Program-made: the position numbers and the translations under genes
The notes under the pieces: model-generated
What the model saw: the letters and a program-made list of their open reading frames with translations, nothing else
Told to the model about the DNA's origin: nothing
Databases searched by the model: none
Part shown: in pieces, positions 51,982 to 61,283 of the stretch
Layout of the letters: each line of letters opens with the position of its first letter
Position numbering within the stretch: position 1 is the first letter of the stretch
Source of the DNA: Dietzia timorensis
GTDB taxonomy: Bacteria > Actinomycetota > Actinomycetes > Mycobacteriales > Mycobacteriaceae
NCBI RefSeq assembly: GCF_001659785.1
Contig: NZ_CP015961.1
Coordinates: 372,001 to 436,000, forward strand
Length of the DNA stretch: 64,000 nucleotides
Direction of reading: 5' to 3'

Positions 51982-52138
51982 AGCGGGTCCTGGGTGGTTC
52001 TGGGTGCAGGTGTAGGAACCGCAATCCTCACACCCCCAGGACCCCTACATCTTGTGCCTCACCGCATCACCGCAGCATCCCCGCTACGCACTCCGGATCC
52101 GGAAGAGCCCCCAAACTAGACTATACGTCGGTACCGCA

Positions 52139-52158
52139 TACTGTATGTTCGTACAGTA
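52139..52158. promoter_or_regulatory. Inverted repeat upstream of the thioesterase gene
   Basis: TACTGTA (52139-52145), 6-base spacer TGTTCG, TACAGTA (52152-52158): an exact 7-base dyad in an AT-rich pocket. It is a TetR/MarR-type operator candidate for the gene at 52368. No cognate regulator gene is adjacent on that side. Confidence 0.55.
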
Positions 52159-52367
52159 CATGGTGTCCCGGCTCAGTCGGCCTTGTCGACCTGACTATCG
52201 CGCCGTCGGCAGCCAGTTGCTCAGGCCACCCGCACCGGCCTCCCGGCCCCTTGGACGCCAGGTGGAGGTTGGGTCACGGGTCGGACGTACGGGTGTCGGC
52301 GATATCTCCGTCGCCACAAGCCGAGGTATCGCACCCAGCACAACTTCATCGACAGGAAGGTCTGGAC

Positions 52368-52892
52368 ATGGACACATTTCGCGACAAGGCCGGCGGGCCG
52401 ATAGGTACCGATATCGACACCTGGGTGCGCTCGTTTACGCGCATGGAATCCGGTTCCTCCGAGCTTCCTCCCCACCACCCCAACTGCCTTGGCTGTGGAC
52501 CAGAGAACCCGAATGGTCACTTCCTCTCGGTACGGCGTGACGGAGACGGCGTCGTCGCACACCACCAGTTCGACCAGCGCCACGTCGGGGCACCCGGCAT
52601 TGCACACGGCGGCGCGGTAGCGACCGTGATTGACGACCTCTTCGGCTTCTTGCTCTATTCGGTCGGCGAGCTCGCCGTGACGCGCCGTCTCGAGCTCGAG
52701 TATCTTGCGCCAGCACTACTCGACACCCCGTACATCCTGCGCGCTGCAGTTCGGTCTCGCGATGGCCGGAAATTGGACCTCACGTCCACGATGGAGGATG
52801 CAGAGGGCCGCACTGTTATTACTGCCACTGCCCTGTTCATCGTGGTCGAGGTTGAACACTTTTTGCAGTCACAGAGAAACTCGAGGGCTTAG
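52368..52892 (+). CDS. PaaI-like hotdog thioesterase
   Basis: 174 residues from the ATG at 52368 behind a GACAGGAAGG site. HPNCLGCGPENPNGHFLSVR and GAPGIAHGGAVATVIDDLFG are the PaaI/4HBT hotdog signatures (the HGG with following Asp region), then RLELEYLAPALLDTPYI. It hydrolyses acyl- or aryl-CoA thioesters. Its place beside IS elements and a split AraC regulator gives no clear pathway; it could relieve CoA trapping during aromatic or acyl-CoA degradation. Confidence 0.85.
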   Translation: MDTFRDKAGGPIGTDIDTWVRSFTRMESGSSELPPHHPNCLGCGPENPNGHFLSVRRDGDGVVAHHQFDQRHVGAPGIAHGGAVATVIDDLFGFLLYSVGELAVTRRLELEYLAPALLDTPYILRAAVRSRDGRKLDLTSTMEDAEGRTVITATALFIVVEVEHFLQSQRNSRA

Positions 52893-53041
52893 GCCAAACT
52901 CACCGCCGCGAGCACCAGGCCCGAATACGTCGAGGATGTCGGCGGAGCCTGAAGCTATTGAACGCCACGCCCAAAGAAAGGGCGAAGCTGAAGGCACCGT
53001 GCATCGCCAGTTGCCCTGTACGAGTCAACCAAGAGGCAGCG

Positions 53042-53632
53042 CTACCTACGACGGAACCCCGTCGGCGGGTGGCCGGTCCAGTGCTTGAAAGCGTGTGAAA
53101 AGCTGGCGAGGTCGCTATATCCGAGGTCCGTGGCGATCTCGCTCGCGGACACAGATCCGTCCAGTAAACGAAGAATCGCGTACTCACGAATGACCGACTG
53201 GCGCAGTCCGCGATAGGTCATCCCTTCCTCAGAGAGGCGCCGCTTAAGTGTGCTCGTAGAGATGGAGAGTTCGTCTGCAATCCACTGACTTCCACAATCT
53301 GCGGGACGCTTCTCTATCAGACGTCTCACCTTGTCCGAATACGAGGCGATTTTACTCCGCTCGTCGAGCCTTCGCTGCAAGTCACTGATAGCGAGTCGAT
53401 ACGCCACGGGGTCAGAGAACCGGCAGACGTGATTGACCGCGTCAACGGGAAAATGCAGAATGGACAGTGAAGCGTCAAATACCAGGCGACCAGCTAACCG
53501 ATCCTGATCCACGGGCAGACCTTCCGGAGCGGGCCAACCCAGTGAGAGTGTGATGTCTGGTGCATCGCCAACGAGTATATTCAGCAGCCTCAGCAGGACC
53601 GCACCACAGTAGGTGACCACTAGGGAGTCTAG
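53042..53632 (-). pseudogene. AraC-family regulator, C-terminal part (split by IS1380 copy C)
   Basis: 197 codons. Residues LDSLVVTYCGAVLLRLLNIL to FPVDAVNHVC are the end of an arabinose-binding-like domain. SDKVRRLIEKRPADCGSQWI, ADELSISTSTLKRRLSEEGM and ASEIATDLGYSDLASFSHAF are the two-helix-turn-helix AraC DNA-binding domain, which ends WTGHPPTGFRRR. The upstream part lies beyond the IS at 55295-55640. Confidence 0.88.
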
Positions 53633-55294
53633 CCCCGGTAGTTCACGGGGATCTGCGGATCGCTGGGTGAAAATAGACCGAAGTGCTTCCTGAACAGGGG
53701 AAACTGGGACTTGTTTAAGGTTCCTGATCCTCAAGCAGAAAGCACTCGGTAGGTGAAGCGTACTTCGTGGTCGTCTGGTCTGTCGTTCTCCGTCGAGGAT
53801 GTCGGGGTGATTGCTCATGCCGGGGTCATCGCGCCGCGTCTTCTGGCTGATCGCGTCGGCCTGACCGCCGAGCTGTCGGGGGCCATGGCGCAGCGCCGAT
53901 CCATCCCGATCCATGACCGTGGCAGGGTGTTGACCGATGTCGCGGTGATGCTCACAGGTGGCGGCACGTCCATCGCCGACATCCGCGTCCTGCGCCACCA
54001 ATCCACTGTCCTGGGTCCGGTCGCCTCCTCTCCGACGGTGTGGCGCGCCCTGGACGAGGTCACCGCTGGTAAACGCAAAAAGATCCAGGTCGCGCGGGCC
54101 CGTACGCGGCGGCATGTGTGGTCCCAGCTGCCCGGCGGGGTGCCGGCCTCCAAGTGCGCGGGCCGGGATCTGGGGGACACGGTCGTGCTCGATGTGGACG
54201 CCACCATCGTGGTCACCCACAGCGAGAAAGAACAGAGCGCGCCGACCTACAAGCGCACCTTCGGCTACCACCCGATCGGCGTGTGGTGCGACAACACAGA
54301 AGAGTTCCTCGCTGCGAGCTTGCGGCCGGGCAACGCGGGGTCGAACACCGCGGCCGACCACATCGACGTCCTGGGGCAAGCCATCGCCCAGATTCCCGCC
54401 GCCCATCGGCGTGATGTGCTGATCCGATCCGACGGCGCCGGCGCCTCCCATGACCTGTTGGAGTGGATCTCCGAGCAGAATCGGATCCGTGGTCGGCGGG
54501 TGGAGTACTCGGTCGGCTTCTCGATCACCGCCGGAATCCGCCGGGCCATCGCGATCGCCCCCGACACCGCGTGGGGGCCAGCGGTGAATCAAGACGGCGA
54601 CCTGAGGCCGGGCGCGGAGATCGCCGAGCTGACTGGACTGCTGCCGCCCAGGATGCTCGCCAAGTGGCCCGACGGGATGCGGGTCATCGTCCGCCGTGAG
54701 CGGCCCCACCCCGGCGCCCAGTTGTCGATGTTCGAGGAACTCGACGGGTGGCGCTACCAGGCGTTCGTCACCAACACCGCCACCGGTCAACTGCAGTTCC
54801 TCGAGGCCAGGCATCGGGCGCACGCCCGGGTGGAGGACCGGATCCGCCACGCCAAAGACACCGGCCTGGGCCGTCTGCCCTCGCGAGAGTTCGCTCTCAA
54901 CCAGGCATGGCTGGTGGCGGTGATGATCGCCGCCGACCTCGTCGCCTGGACCCGGATGCTGGCCTGCACCGGCGCCGCCACCATCCTCGCAGCGTGCGAG
55001 CCCAAAGCGATGCGCTACCGCTTCCTCCACGTCGCCGCCCTACTGACCCGCAGCAGCCGACGTAGACGGGTCAAAATCCCCGAGACCTGGCCCTGGGCCA
55101 CCGCCATCGAAGCGGTGTTCCACACGATCGCCGCGATCCCCAAACCGGCCTGACCCCACCTGCCCACCCACGACAGCACCACCCGGAGACCCGCCCACCG
55201 GCAGCGCCAGCCGGCGCCCAAACACGTCTACACGACCCGCCGGACACAACATCCGTAGAAACCCGACTCCATCACGCCCCATGAATCAGCGGGG
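53633..55294 (+). mobile_element. IS1380-family element, copy C (1662 bp)
   Basis: Flanked by CTAG (53629-53632) and TTAG (55295-55298). This is a 4-bp target duplication with one mismatch or later change. Left end CCCCGGTAGTTCACGGGG, right end (reversed) CCCCGCTGATTCATGGGG. As far as I can read, its sequence is the same as copy D. Confidence 0.88.
53753..55153 (+). CDS. IS1380-family transposase (copy C)
   Basis: 466 residues, identical in translation to copy D and clearly diverged from A and B (for example SFSVEDVGVIAHAGVIAPRL and SAGIRRAIAIAPDTAWGPAV). All catalytic segments are present. It interrupts an AraC-type regulator gene on the opposite strand. Confidence 0.93.
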   Translation: MKRTSWSSGLSFSVEDVGVIAHAGVIAPRLLADRVGLTAELSGAMAQRRSIPIHDRGRVLTDVAVMLTGGGTSIADIRVLRHQSTVLGPVASSPTVWRALDEVTAGKRKKIQVARARTRRHVWSQLPGGVPASKCAGRDLGDTVVLDVDATIVVTHSEKEQSAPTYKRTFGYHPIGVWCDNTEEFLAASLRPGNAGSNTAADHIDVLGQAIAQIPAAHRRDVLIRSDGAGASHDLLEWISEQNRIRGRRVEYSVGFSITAGIRRAIAIAPDTAWGPAVNQDGDLRPGAEIAELTGLLPPRMLAKWPDGMRVIVRRERPHPGAQLSMFEELDGWRYQAFVTNTATGQLQFLEARHRAHARVEDRIRHAKDTGLGRLPSREFALNQAWLVAVMIAADLVAWTRMLACTGAATILAACEPKAMRYRFLHVAALLTRSSRRRRVKIPETWPWATAIEAVFHTIAAIPKPA

Positions 55295-55640
55295 TTAGTC
55301 TCTGCGTAACCGCGACATTGATGCGTGACCCCGCAGTGAGTGTGGGGCGATCGGTGGCATCGATGGTGAATTCAAACGGTGACCAGGTGGTGCTTGCCGC
55401 TTGGCCTTGTAGCAGGGTTGCTGCTTCGAAGAGATGTCGGAGTTCTCTCGCAGAGAGGGCGTTCGGGATGCGAAGCAGATCCGTGGAGTGCTGCTGGATT
55501 ACGTCCAATGCTCGTACGAGCCGCGCCGTTAGATGGAGATTCGGATTTCGGTCATGAGGGTAAGGCACAGTCCAGCTATAGCGGCGCGGTCCGTGGCTGG
55601 GACTCAGCCCGATTGACGCTCCGCGATCGACCGCATCCAT
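55295..55640 (-). pseudogene. AraC-family regulator, N-terminal part (split by IS1380 copy C)
   Basis: 115 codons from ATG 55640: MDAVDRGASIGLSPSHGPRR, then VPYPHDRNPNLHLTARLVRA to RINVAVTQRL. At 55296-55298 the codon CTA is part of the flanking TTAG. Linking it to 53629 yields ..VAVTQRL-DSLVVTYC.. without a break, a ~310-residue protein. IS1380 copy D ends only 36 bases upstream of the ATG, so its promoter is also displaced. Confidence 0.8.
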
Positions 55641-55675
55641 GAATGAAACGGCATCGATTGGAGTGTTCCCGCTAA

Positions 55676-57337
55676 CCCCGGTAGTTCACGGGGATCTGCG
55701 GATCGCTGGGTGAAAATAGACCGAAGTGCTTCCTGAACAGGGGAAACTGGGACTTGTTTAAGGTTCCTGATCCTCAAGCAGAAAGCACTCGGTAGGTGAA
55801 GCGTACTTCGTGGTCGTCTGGTCTGTCGTTCTCCGTCGAGGATGTCGGGGTGATTGCTCATGCCGGGGTCATCGCGCCGCGTCTTCTGGCTGATCGCGTC
55901 GGCCTGACCGCCGAGCTGTCGGGGGCCATGGCGCAGCGCCGATCCATCCCGATCCATGACCGTGGCAGGGTGTTGACCGATGTCGCGGTGATGCTCACAG
56001 GTGGCGGCACGTCCATCGCCGACATCCGCGTCCTGCGCCACCAATCCACTGTCCTGGGTCCGGTCGCCTCCTCTCCGACGGTGTGGCGCGCCCTGGACGA
56101 GGTCACCGCTGGTAAACGCAAAAAGATCCAGGTCGCGCGGGCCCGTACGCGGCGGCATGTGTGGTCCCAGCTGCCCGGCGGGGTGCCGGCCTCCAAGTGC
56201 GCGGGCCGGGATCTGGGGGACACGGTCGTGCTCGATGTGGACGCCACCATCGTGGTCACCCACAGCGAGAAAGAACAGAGCGCGCCGACCTACAAGCGCA
56301 CCTTCGGCTACCACCCGATCGGCGTGTGGTGCGACAACACAGAAGAGTTCCTCGCTGCGAGCTTGCGGCCGGGCAACGCGGGGTCGAACACCGCGGCCGA
56401 CCACATCGACGTCCTGGGGCAAGCCATCGCCCAGATTCCCGCCGCCCATCGGCGTGATGTGCTGATCCGATCCGACGGCGCCGGCGCCTCCCATGACCTG
56501 TTGGAGTGGATCTCCGAGCAGAATCGGATCCGTGGTCGGCGGGTGGAGTACTCGGTCGGCTTCTCGATCACCGCCGGAATCCGCCGGGCCATCGCGATCG
56601 CCCCCGACACCGCGTGGGGGCCAGCGGTGAATCAAGACGGCGACCTGAGGCCGGGCGCGGAGATCGCCGAGCTGACTGGACTGCTGCCGCCCAGGATGCT
56701 CGCCAAGTGGCCCGACGGGATGCGGGTCATCGTCCGCCGTGAGCGGCCCCACCCCGGCGCCCAGTTGTCGATGTTCGAGGAACTCGACGGGTGGCGCTAC
56801 CAGGCGTTCGTCACCAACACCGCCACCGGTCAACTGCAGTTCCTCGAGGCCAGGCATCGGGCGCACGCCCGGGTGGAGGACCGGATCCGCCACGCCAAAG
56901 ACACCGGCCTGGGCCGTCTGCCCTCGCGAGAGTTCGCTCTCAACCAGGCATGGCTGGTGGCGGTGATGATCGCCGCCGACCTCGTCGCCTGGACCCGGAT
57001 GCTGGCCTGCACCGGCGCCGCCACCATCCTCGCAGCGTGCGAGCCCAAAGCGATGCGCTACCGCTTCCTCCACGTCGCCGCCCTACTGACCCGCAGCAGC
57101 CGACGTAGACGGGTCAAAATCCCCGAGACCTGGCCCTGGGCCACCGCCATCGAAGCGGTGTTCCACACGATCGCCGCGATCCCCAAACCGGCCTGACCCC
57201 ACCTGCCCACCCACGACAGCACCACCCGGAGACCCGCCCACCGGCAGCGCCAGCCGGCGCCCAAACACGTCTACACGACCCGCCGGACACAACATCCGTA
57301 GAAACCCGACTCCATCACGCCCCATGAATCAGCGGGG
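55676..57337 (+). mobile_element. IS1380-family element, copy D (1662 bp)
   Basis: Flanked by CTAA (55672-55675) and CTTG (57338-57341); these do not form a target duplication. It stands in direct orientation to copy C with 377-381 bp between, and appears identical to it. A past recombination between copies, or deletion on one side, would explain the mismatched flanks. Confidence 0.85.
55796..57196 (+). CDS. IS1380-family transposase (copy D)
   Basis: 466 residues, the same protein as copy C without a difference. It is intact and could serve both elements. Confidence 0.93.
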   Translation: MKRTSWSSGLSFSVEDVGVIAHAGVIAPRLLADRVGLTAELSGAMAQRRSIPIHDRGRVLTDVAVMLTGGGTSIADIRVLRHQSTVLGPVASSPTVWRALDEVTAGKRKKIQVARARTRRHVWSQLPGGVPASKCAGRDLGDTVVLDVDATIVVTHSEKEQSAPTYKRTFGYHPIGVWCDNTEEFLAASLRPGNAGSNTAADHIDVLGQAIAQIPAAHRRDVLIRSDGAGASHDLLEWISEQNRIRGRRVEYSVGFSITAGIRRAIAIAPDTAWGPAVNQDGDLRPGAEIAELTGLLPPRMLAKWPDGMRVIVRRERPHPGAQLSMFEELDGWRYQAFVTNTATGQLQFLEARHRAHARVEDRIRHAKDTGLGRLPSREFALNQAWLVAVMIAADLVAWTRMLACTGAATILAACEPKAMRYRFLHVAALLTRSSRRRRVKIPETWPWATAIEAVFHTIAAIPKPA

Positions 57338-57623
57338 CTTGCGGCAAGATGTGGTCTGTGTTCTACTTGTGGCGCAGGACACAGTCGTCCGTTTGGGAGT
57401 GGCAGCGCGTGGTGGGTCAGCCGAGTGGGCCTGGCTTGTTCGCTCAAACAACCTCAGCGAGAGAAGGTTGGCTATGACAGCGACTGCTATCAGGGATGGT
57501 GGTTCTCCACACACTGAATCGGCCAGCGTGTAGCAAATTTTGACATCCCCATTTGTTCCTATCAACCTCCTTGGCCGCGCGGAGCGACTGAGGAATATCG
57601 AGAAGAGACAGGAGATTTTTCTG
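57338..57623. other. Region between IS1380 copy D and the alcohol dehydrogenase
   Basis: 286 bp. It probably holds the ADH promoter and the original AraC binding area. A short plus-strand frame (57324-57533) begins inside the IS end and is not convincing. The ADH ribosome site ACAGGAGA is at about 57607-57614. Confidence 0.45.
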
Positions 57624-58748
57624 ATGAAAACACGAGGCGCGATTTGCTGGGAGCCTGGCGCGAACAAGGGTTGGTCAGTCGAAGAGATCGAACTGGGTGA
57701 TCCTCGGCCTGATGAAGTACGAGTCAAACTCGCAGCGTCGGGGCTCTGTCATTCGGACGACCATATCGACTCCGGCATCTTTGTCGGCTTGGAGCCTATG
57801 GTCGGTGGACACGAAGGCGCCGGAATCGTTGAGGAAGTCGGCTCCGCAGTCAAGGGAATCGTGCCGGGCGACCACGTCGTGCTGGCGTTTATCCCCTCCT
57901 GCGGCCGTTGCTACTCCTGTGTCAGTGGACATTCGCATCTTTGCGATCTCGGAGCCCACCTCTTCGGAGGAGTGGCGCTCTCGGACGGGACCCACCGGGT
58001 CCAAGCGCGTGGCAAAGGCGTAGGGACGATGTGCTTGCTGGGAACCTTCTCCCCGTATGTTGTTGTCCACGAGGACAATGTCATCAAGATCCGTGACGAT
58101 GTTCCGCTTGATCGGGCCGCGCTCGTAGGGTGTGGCGTCACGACGGGGTGGGGTTCGGCATTTCACACCGCGGGCACCCAGCCCGGAGACACGGTGGCCG
58201 TGATTGGCGTCGGCGGAATCGGCATGAACGCAGTACAAGGTGCCCGCCTCGCAGGTGCCAAGAACATCATTGCGATCGACACTGTGGCTTACAAACGAGA
58301 GCGCGCCAAGGAGTTCGGCGCAACGCATGTGGCCGCAAGCATGGAGGAAGCCCTGCCCCTTATCGCGGAGCTAACTCGGGGCACCCTGGCGCATCGGGCC
58401 ATCCTGACCACCAGCGTTGCTGAGGGCGAGCTGGTGGAGCCAGCACTGAAGCTGGTCGGCAAACGGGGAGTGCTGGTTCTGACCTCGAGTGCACCGGGCG
58501 ATCAAATAAAGGTCGACCTGGATCTGTTAACCCTCACCTTGTACGAGAAGGAAATTCGCGGCGGTCTGTTCGGATCATCGAATCCCCGCATTGATATCCC
58601 CCGCCTGCTCGACTGGTATATGGAGGGAGAACTCAAGCTCGACGAACTGGTCACTACTACCTACACCCTCGACCAGGTTAACCAAGGATACAAAGACATG
58701 TTGGATGGCAAAAATTTGCGCGGCATCATCACCTACGAAGAGGCTTGA
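57624..58748 (+). CDS. NDMA-dependent-type alcohol dehydrogenase (zinc MDR family)
   Basis: 374 residues from the ATG at 57624. MKTRGAICWEPGANKGWSVE and LAASGLCHSDDH (catalytic Zn Cys), GGHEGAGIVEEVG, the four-Cys structural zinc lobe (CGRCYSCVSGHSHLCD) and NAD motif VIGVGGIGMNAVQGARLAG. The overall pattern is that of the mycobacterial/rhodococcal NDMA-dependent alcohol dehydrogenases with tightly bound NAD and mycofactocin as the in vivo electron carrier. It is co-directional with an aldehyde dehydrogenase 91 bp on, so alcohol to acid oxidation is likely. The longer frame from 57540 lacks a ribosome site. Confidence 0.88.
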   Translation: MKTRGAICWEPGANKGWSVEEIELGDPRPDEVRVKLAASGLCHSDDHIDSGIFVGLEPMVGGHEGAGIVEEVGSAVKGIVPGDHVVLAFIPSCGRCYSCVSGHSHLCDLGAHLFGGVALSDGTHRVQARGKGVGTMCLLGTFSPYVVVHEDNVIKIRDDVPLDRAALVGCGVTTGWGSAFHTAGTQPGDTVAVIGVGGIGMNAVQGARLAGAKNIIAIDTVAYKRERAKEFGATHVAASMEEALPLIAELTRGTLAHRAILTTSVAEGELVEPALKLVGKRGVLVLTSSAPGDQIKVDLDLLTLTLYEKEIRGGLFGSSNPRIDIPRLLDWYMEGELKLDELVTTTYTLDQVNQGYKDMLDGKNLRGIITYEEA

Positions 58749-58839
58749 GTTTCATGACCAGCACCACACACCACAGGACACTTTCCTGGGCTAAGGAAGC
58801 TGAGTACACATTCAAGTTCAGAAAGTTGGTTCTGGGAAC

Positions 58840-60321
58840 ATGACGCACTACTCACTCTTCATTGACGGCAAGTCTGTCGATACCGACGAAACCTATGACG
58901 TGGTCAGCCCGGGTGATGGCACGGTGATTGCCACGCTAGCCAAGGGAGGAACCGCGGAGGTCGACGCTGCGGTCGAAGCCGCCGCAGCGGCTTTCGCCAG
59001 CAGCGGCTGGCGCGAAACTCCGATGCATGAGCGGGCGGCGGTAATCGACCGCGCAGCGGATGCGATCGAAGCCCGCGCCGAAGAAATCAGTTTGCTCGCC
59101 TCGCGAGAGAACGGCACACCGGTCAGGCTCGCTCAAGGTCTCTCTGTCGGCTTCCCAGTCATGCATATCCGCTACTTTGCCGACCTGGCGCGACGACACG
59201 TCACCGATCAGCCGACCATGGTAAGCGGCAGCGTAGTCGGCATCATTCGTCGTGAACCGATTGGCGTCGTCGCAGGAATCGTTCCGTGGAACTTTCCACT
59301 GCTCCTCACGGTGTGGAAGTCGATCCCGGCAATCGCAGCGGGCAACTCTGTCGTGCTCAAGGCCGACGAGAAGACGCCGTCAACGGCTCTCATCTTGGCC
59401 GAGGTGCTCAAGGCTGCGGGATTGCCCGATGGCGTATTCAATGTCATCACTGGTGATGGAGCCGAAGTCGGTGGGCATCTTACCAAGCACCCAAAGGTCC
59501 GGAAGGTCTCATTCACGGGGTCCACTGCCACTGGACGGACGGTCATGGCGAACGCTGCAGAGCGTGTCAAGAAGGTCACCATGGAACTCGGCGGAAAGGG
59601 AGCAAACATCGTGCTCCCCGACGCCGACCTCGACCTGGCGGTAGACGGATCACTCTGGGCCTTCTTGGTCCACGCCGGCCAAGCATGTGAATCCGGCACC
59701 CGGTTGTTCGTCCACCGAACCATCTATCGCGAGTTCGTTGATCGCCTTGTCCAGCGCGCATCGCAGCTCACTATCGGTGATCCCACAGATATGAGCACCG
59801 ACATCGGACCCTTGATGAACCGAGCTCAGCGGGAACGCGTGGAAGGGTTCATTGACAGCGGTAAGAAGGATGGGGCAACCGTCGCATTCCAGGCCGAACT
59901 TCCTGCTGACCTGAACAGGGAAGGCATGTGGGTTCCTCCGACAATCTTCACCGACGTCACACCTGACATGAAGATCACTACGGAGGAGATTTTCGGCCCT
60001 GTGGTCTCAGTGATGGCATACGACGATATCGATGCCGTCGTGGCAGAGGCCAACACCAGTGAGTACGGACTCTCGGCCGGCGTTTGGACCACCGACTATA
60101 CGGTCGCAATGGACCTAGCGCATCGACTTGAGGCTGGCACCGTATGGATCAATGACTGGCACGCCCTGTCAGGCCAACTGCCGTTCGGAGGTGTGAAGCA
60201 GAGCGGATTCGGCCGTGAGATGGGCCCGAATGCCATCAACGAGTACACCAATGAGAAGTCGATTGCAATTGACTACTCGGGCCGCGATGCCCGCGCGGCG
60301 TGGGGACTTACTATCCCGTAA
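58840..60321 (+). CDS. NAD(P)-dependent aldehyde dehydrogenase
   Basis: 493 residues. PIGVVAGIVPWNFPLLLTVW, VSFTGSTATGRTV, the Glu in KVTMELGGKGANIV and the Cys in HAGQACESGTRLFV are the standard catalytic and cofactor elements. The final FGGVKQSGFGREMGPNAINE is also typical. It oxidises the aldehyde made by the upstream dehydrogenase. A perfect long hairpin ends the unit. Regulation was probably by the AraC protein, now split by IS1380. Confidence 0.93.
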   Translation: MTHYSLFIDGKSVDTDETYDVVSPGDGTVIATLAKGGTAEVDAAVEAAAAAFASSGWRETPMHERAAVIDRAADAIEARAEEISLLASRENGTPVRLAQGLSVGFPVMHIRYFADLARRHVTDQPTMVSGSVVGIIRREPIGVVAGIVPWNFPLLLTVWKSIPAIAAGNSVVLKADEKTPSTALILAEVLKAAGLPDGVFNVITGDGAEVGGHLTKHPKVRKVSFTGSTATGRTVMANAAERVKKVTMELGGKGANIVLPDADLDLAVDGSLWAFLVHAGQACESGTRLFVHRTIYREFVDRLVQRASQLTIGDPTDMSTDIGPLMNRAQRERVEGFIDSGKKDGATVAFQAELPADLNREGMWVPPTIFTDVTPDMKITTEEIFGPVVSVMAYDDIDAVVAEANTSEYGLSAGVWTTDYTVAMDLAHRLEAGTVWINDWHALSGQLPFGGVKQSGFGREMGPNAINEYTNEKSIAIDYSGRDARAAWGLTIP

Positions 60322-60349
60322 GAAGAATTGTTCGGAATTCTGACCCACT

Positions 60350-60390
60350 GAGAGTGCCTCGCAACGAAAACTTCGTTGCGAGGCACTCTC
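60350..60390. terminator. Strong terminator after the aldehyde dehydrogenase
   Basis: GAGAGTGCCTCGCAACGA (60350-60367) pairs perfectly with TCGTTGCGAGGCACTCTC (60373-60390) around a 5-base loop. There is no clear T-run, but the 18-bp stem is exceptional. Confidence 0.85.
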
Positions 60391-60426
60391 GATCCGTCTC
60401 GCCCCGGCGGACCCCTCCAGTTAACC

Positions 60427-61283
60427 GGCCCTTCCGGAATCAGAGTGCATTGATCCGGTCCTGAAGCTGACCGGAGTGGATCAGTGACCGCAAGATGTAG
60501 TGGTTGAGGTTTCGGAAGCCCAGGGCGATTCCGCGCAGGTGCTCGAGGCGACCGTTGATGGCCTCGACCGGGCCGTTGGAAGCCCGGGTGTCGAAGTATG
60601 CCAGGATCTCGCGGTGGCGCTTCCAGAGAGAGCGTCCGAGCTGCGCGAGCTCCGGGAGTTCCTTGGGTACGCCGGACCGGATCGAGCGCAGGAGTTTGTA
60701 CATCGCAATCTTGCCCTCCCGTCTGCCCGAGGCCTCGTATGCAGTGATGAGTCGCTGGTAAACGCCATAGGTGACCTCCACCGCCGCGTGCGCATCGTGG
60801 GCGGTGAACGCCTTGAACAGGCGGACCTTCTGTTTGTCGGTCAGCAGTTCGACCCGAGTGCGCAGGGTCCGGCGGATCCCGTAAAGGGGATCGCCGGTGC
60901 GGCCGCGGTGCCCCGTGGTGGCCTGCTGGATGCGTTGGCGGCACACGGTGAGCTTGTCGGCGGCAAGCTGCACGACGTGAAATGGATCCATCACCGTCCG
61001 AGCAGCGGGCACGGTTTTGGCGGCGGCGGCGTGGTAGCCGGCGAATCCGTCCATCGTGACAACCTTGACTCGGTCACGGAACACCTGGTCGCGGGCATCG
61101 AGCCACTCGGTGAGCACCTTCGCCGAGCGCCCGGGGACCATGTCCAGCAGGCGCGACGGGCCGGTGCCGTCCACCACCGGGGTCAGGTCGACCAGGACGG
61201 TGACGAACGAAGACGAACCGTCGCCGCGGACGTGTTTCCGCTTGTGCTAATCGACCCCGAGAACGCGGACGCCGTCGAAGTGG
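60427..61283 (-). pseudogene. ISL3-family transposase fragment (copy 3), with premature stop
   Basis: Left end GGCCCTTCCGGA at 60427. The frame matches copies 1 and 2 from VRVLGVD to DRINAL, but a TAG replaces GAG at 61247-61249 (GVD-stop-HKRKHVRGDG), and sequence homology ends near 61283. Several substitutions (VSRYLW-type region read as QVFRDRVKV, DTRASNGPVEAING) set it apart from copies 1 and 2. It is not functional. Confidence 0.85.

Larger units (their letters stand above)
49377..52109 (-). mobile_element. ISL3-family element (copy 2), interrupted by an IS3 element
   Basis: Left end GGCCCTTCCGGA at 49377, right end (reversed) GGCTCTTCCGGA at about 52109. Without the nested 49609-50883 plus one CAG, the element is about 1.45 kb. 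The outer flanks (TTATCC and CCCAAACT) are not identical, so the element or its surroundings have been rearranged since insertion. Confidence 0.85.

Noticed and set aside
53042-55030. 662-codon minus-strand frame through IS1380 copy C
   Set aside because: Only its last ~197 codons are the AraC gene; the rest is the antisense of the transposase.
55604-57073. 489-codon minus-strand frame in IS1380 copy D
   Set aside because: Antisense of the transposase; the same frame exists in copy C because the elements are identical.
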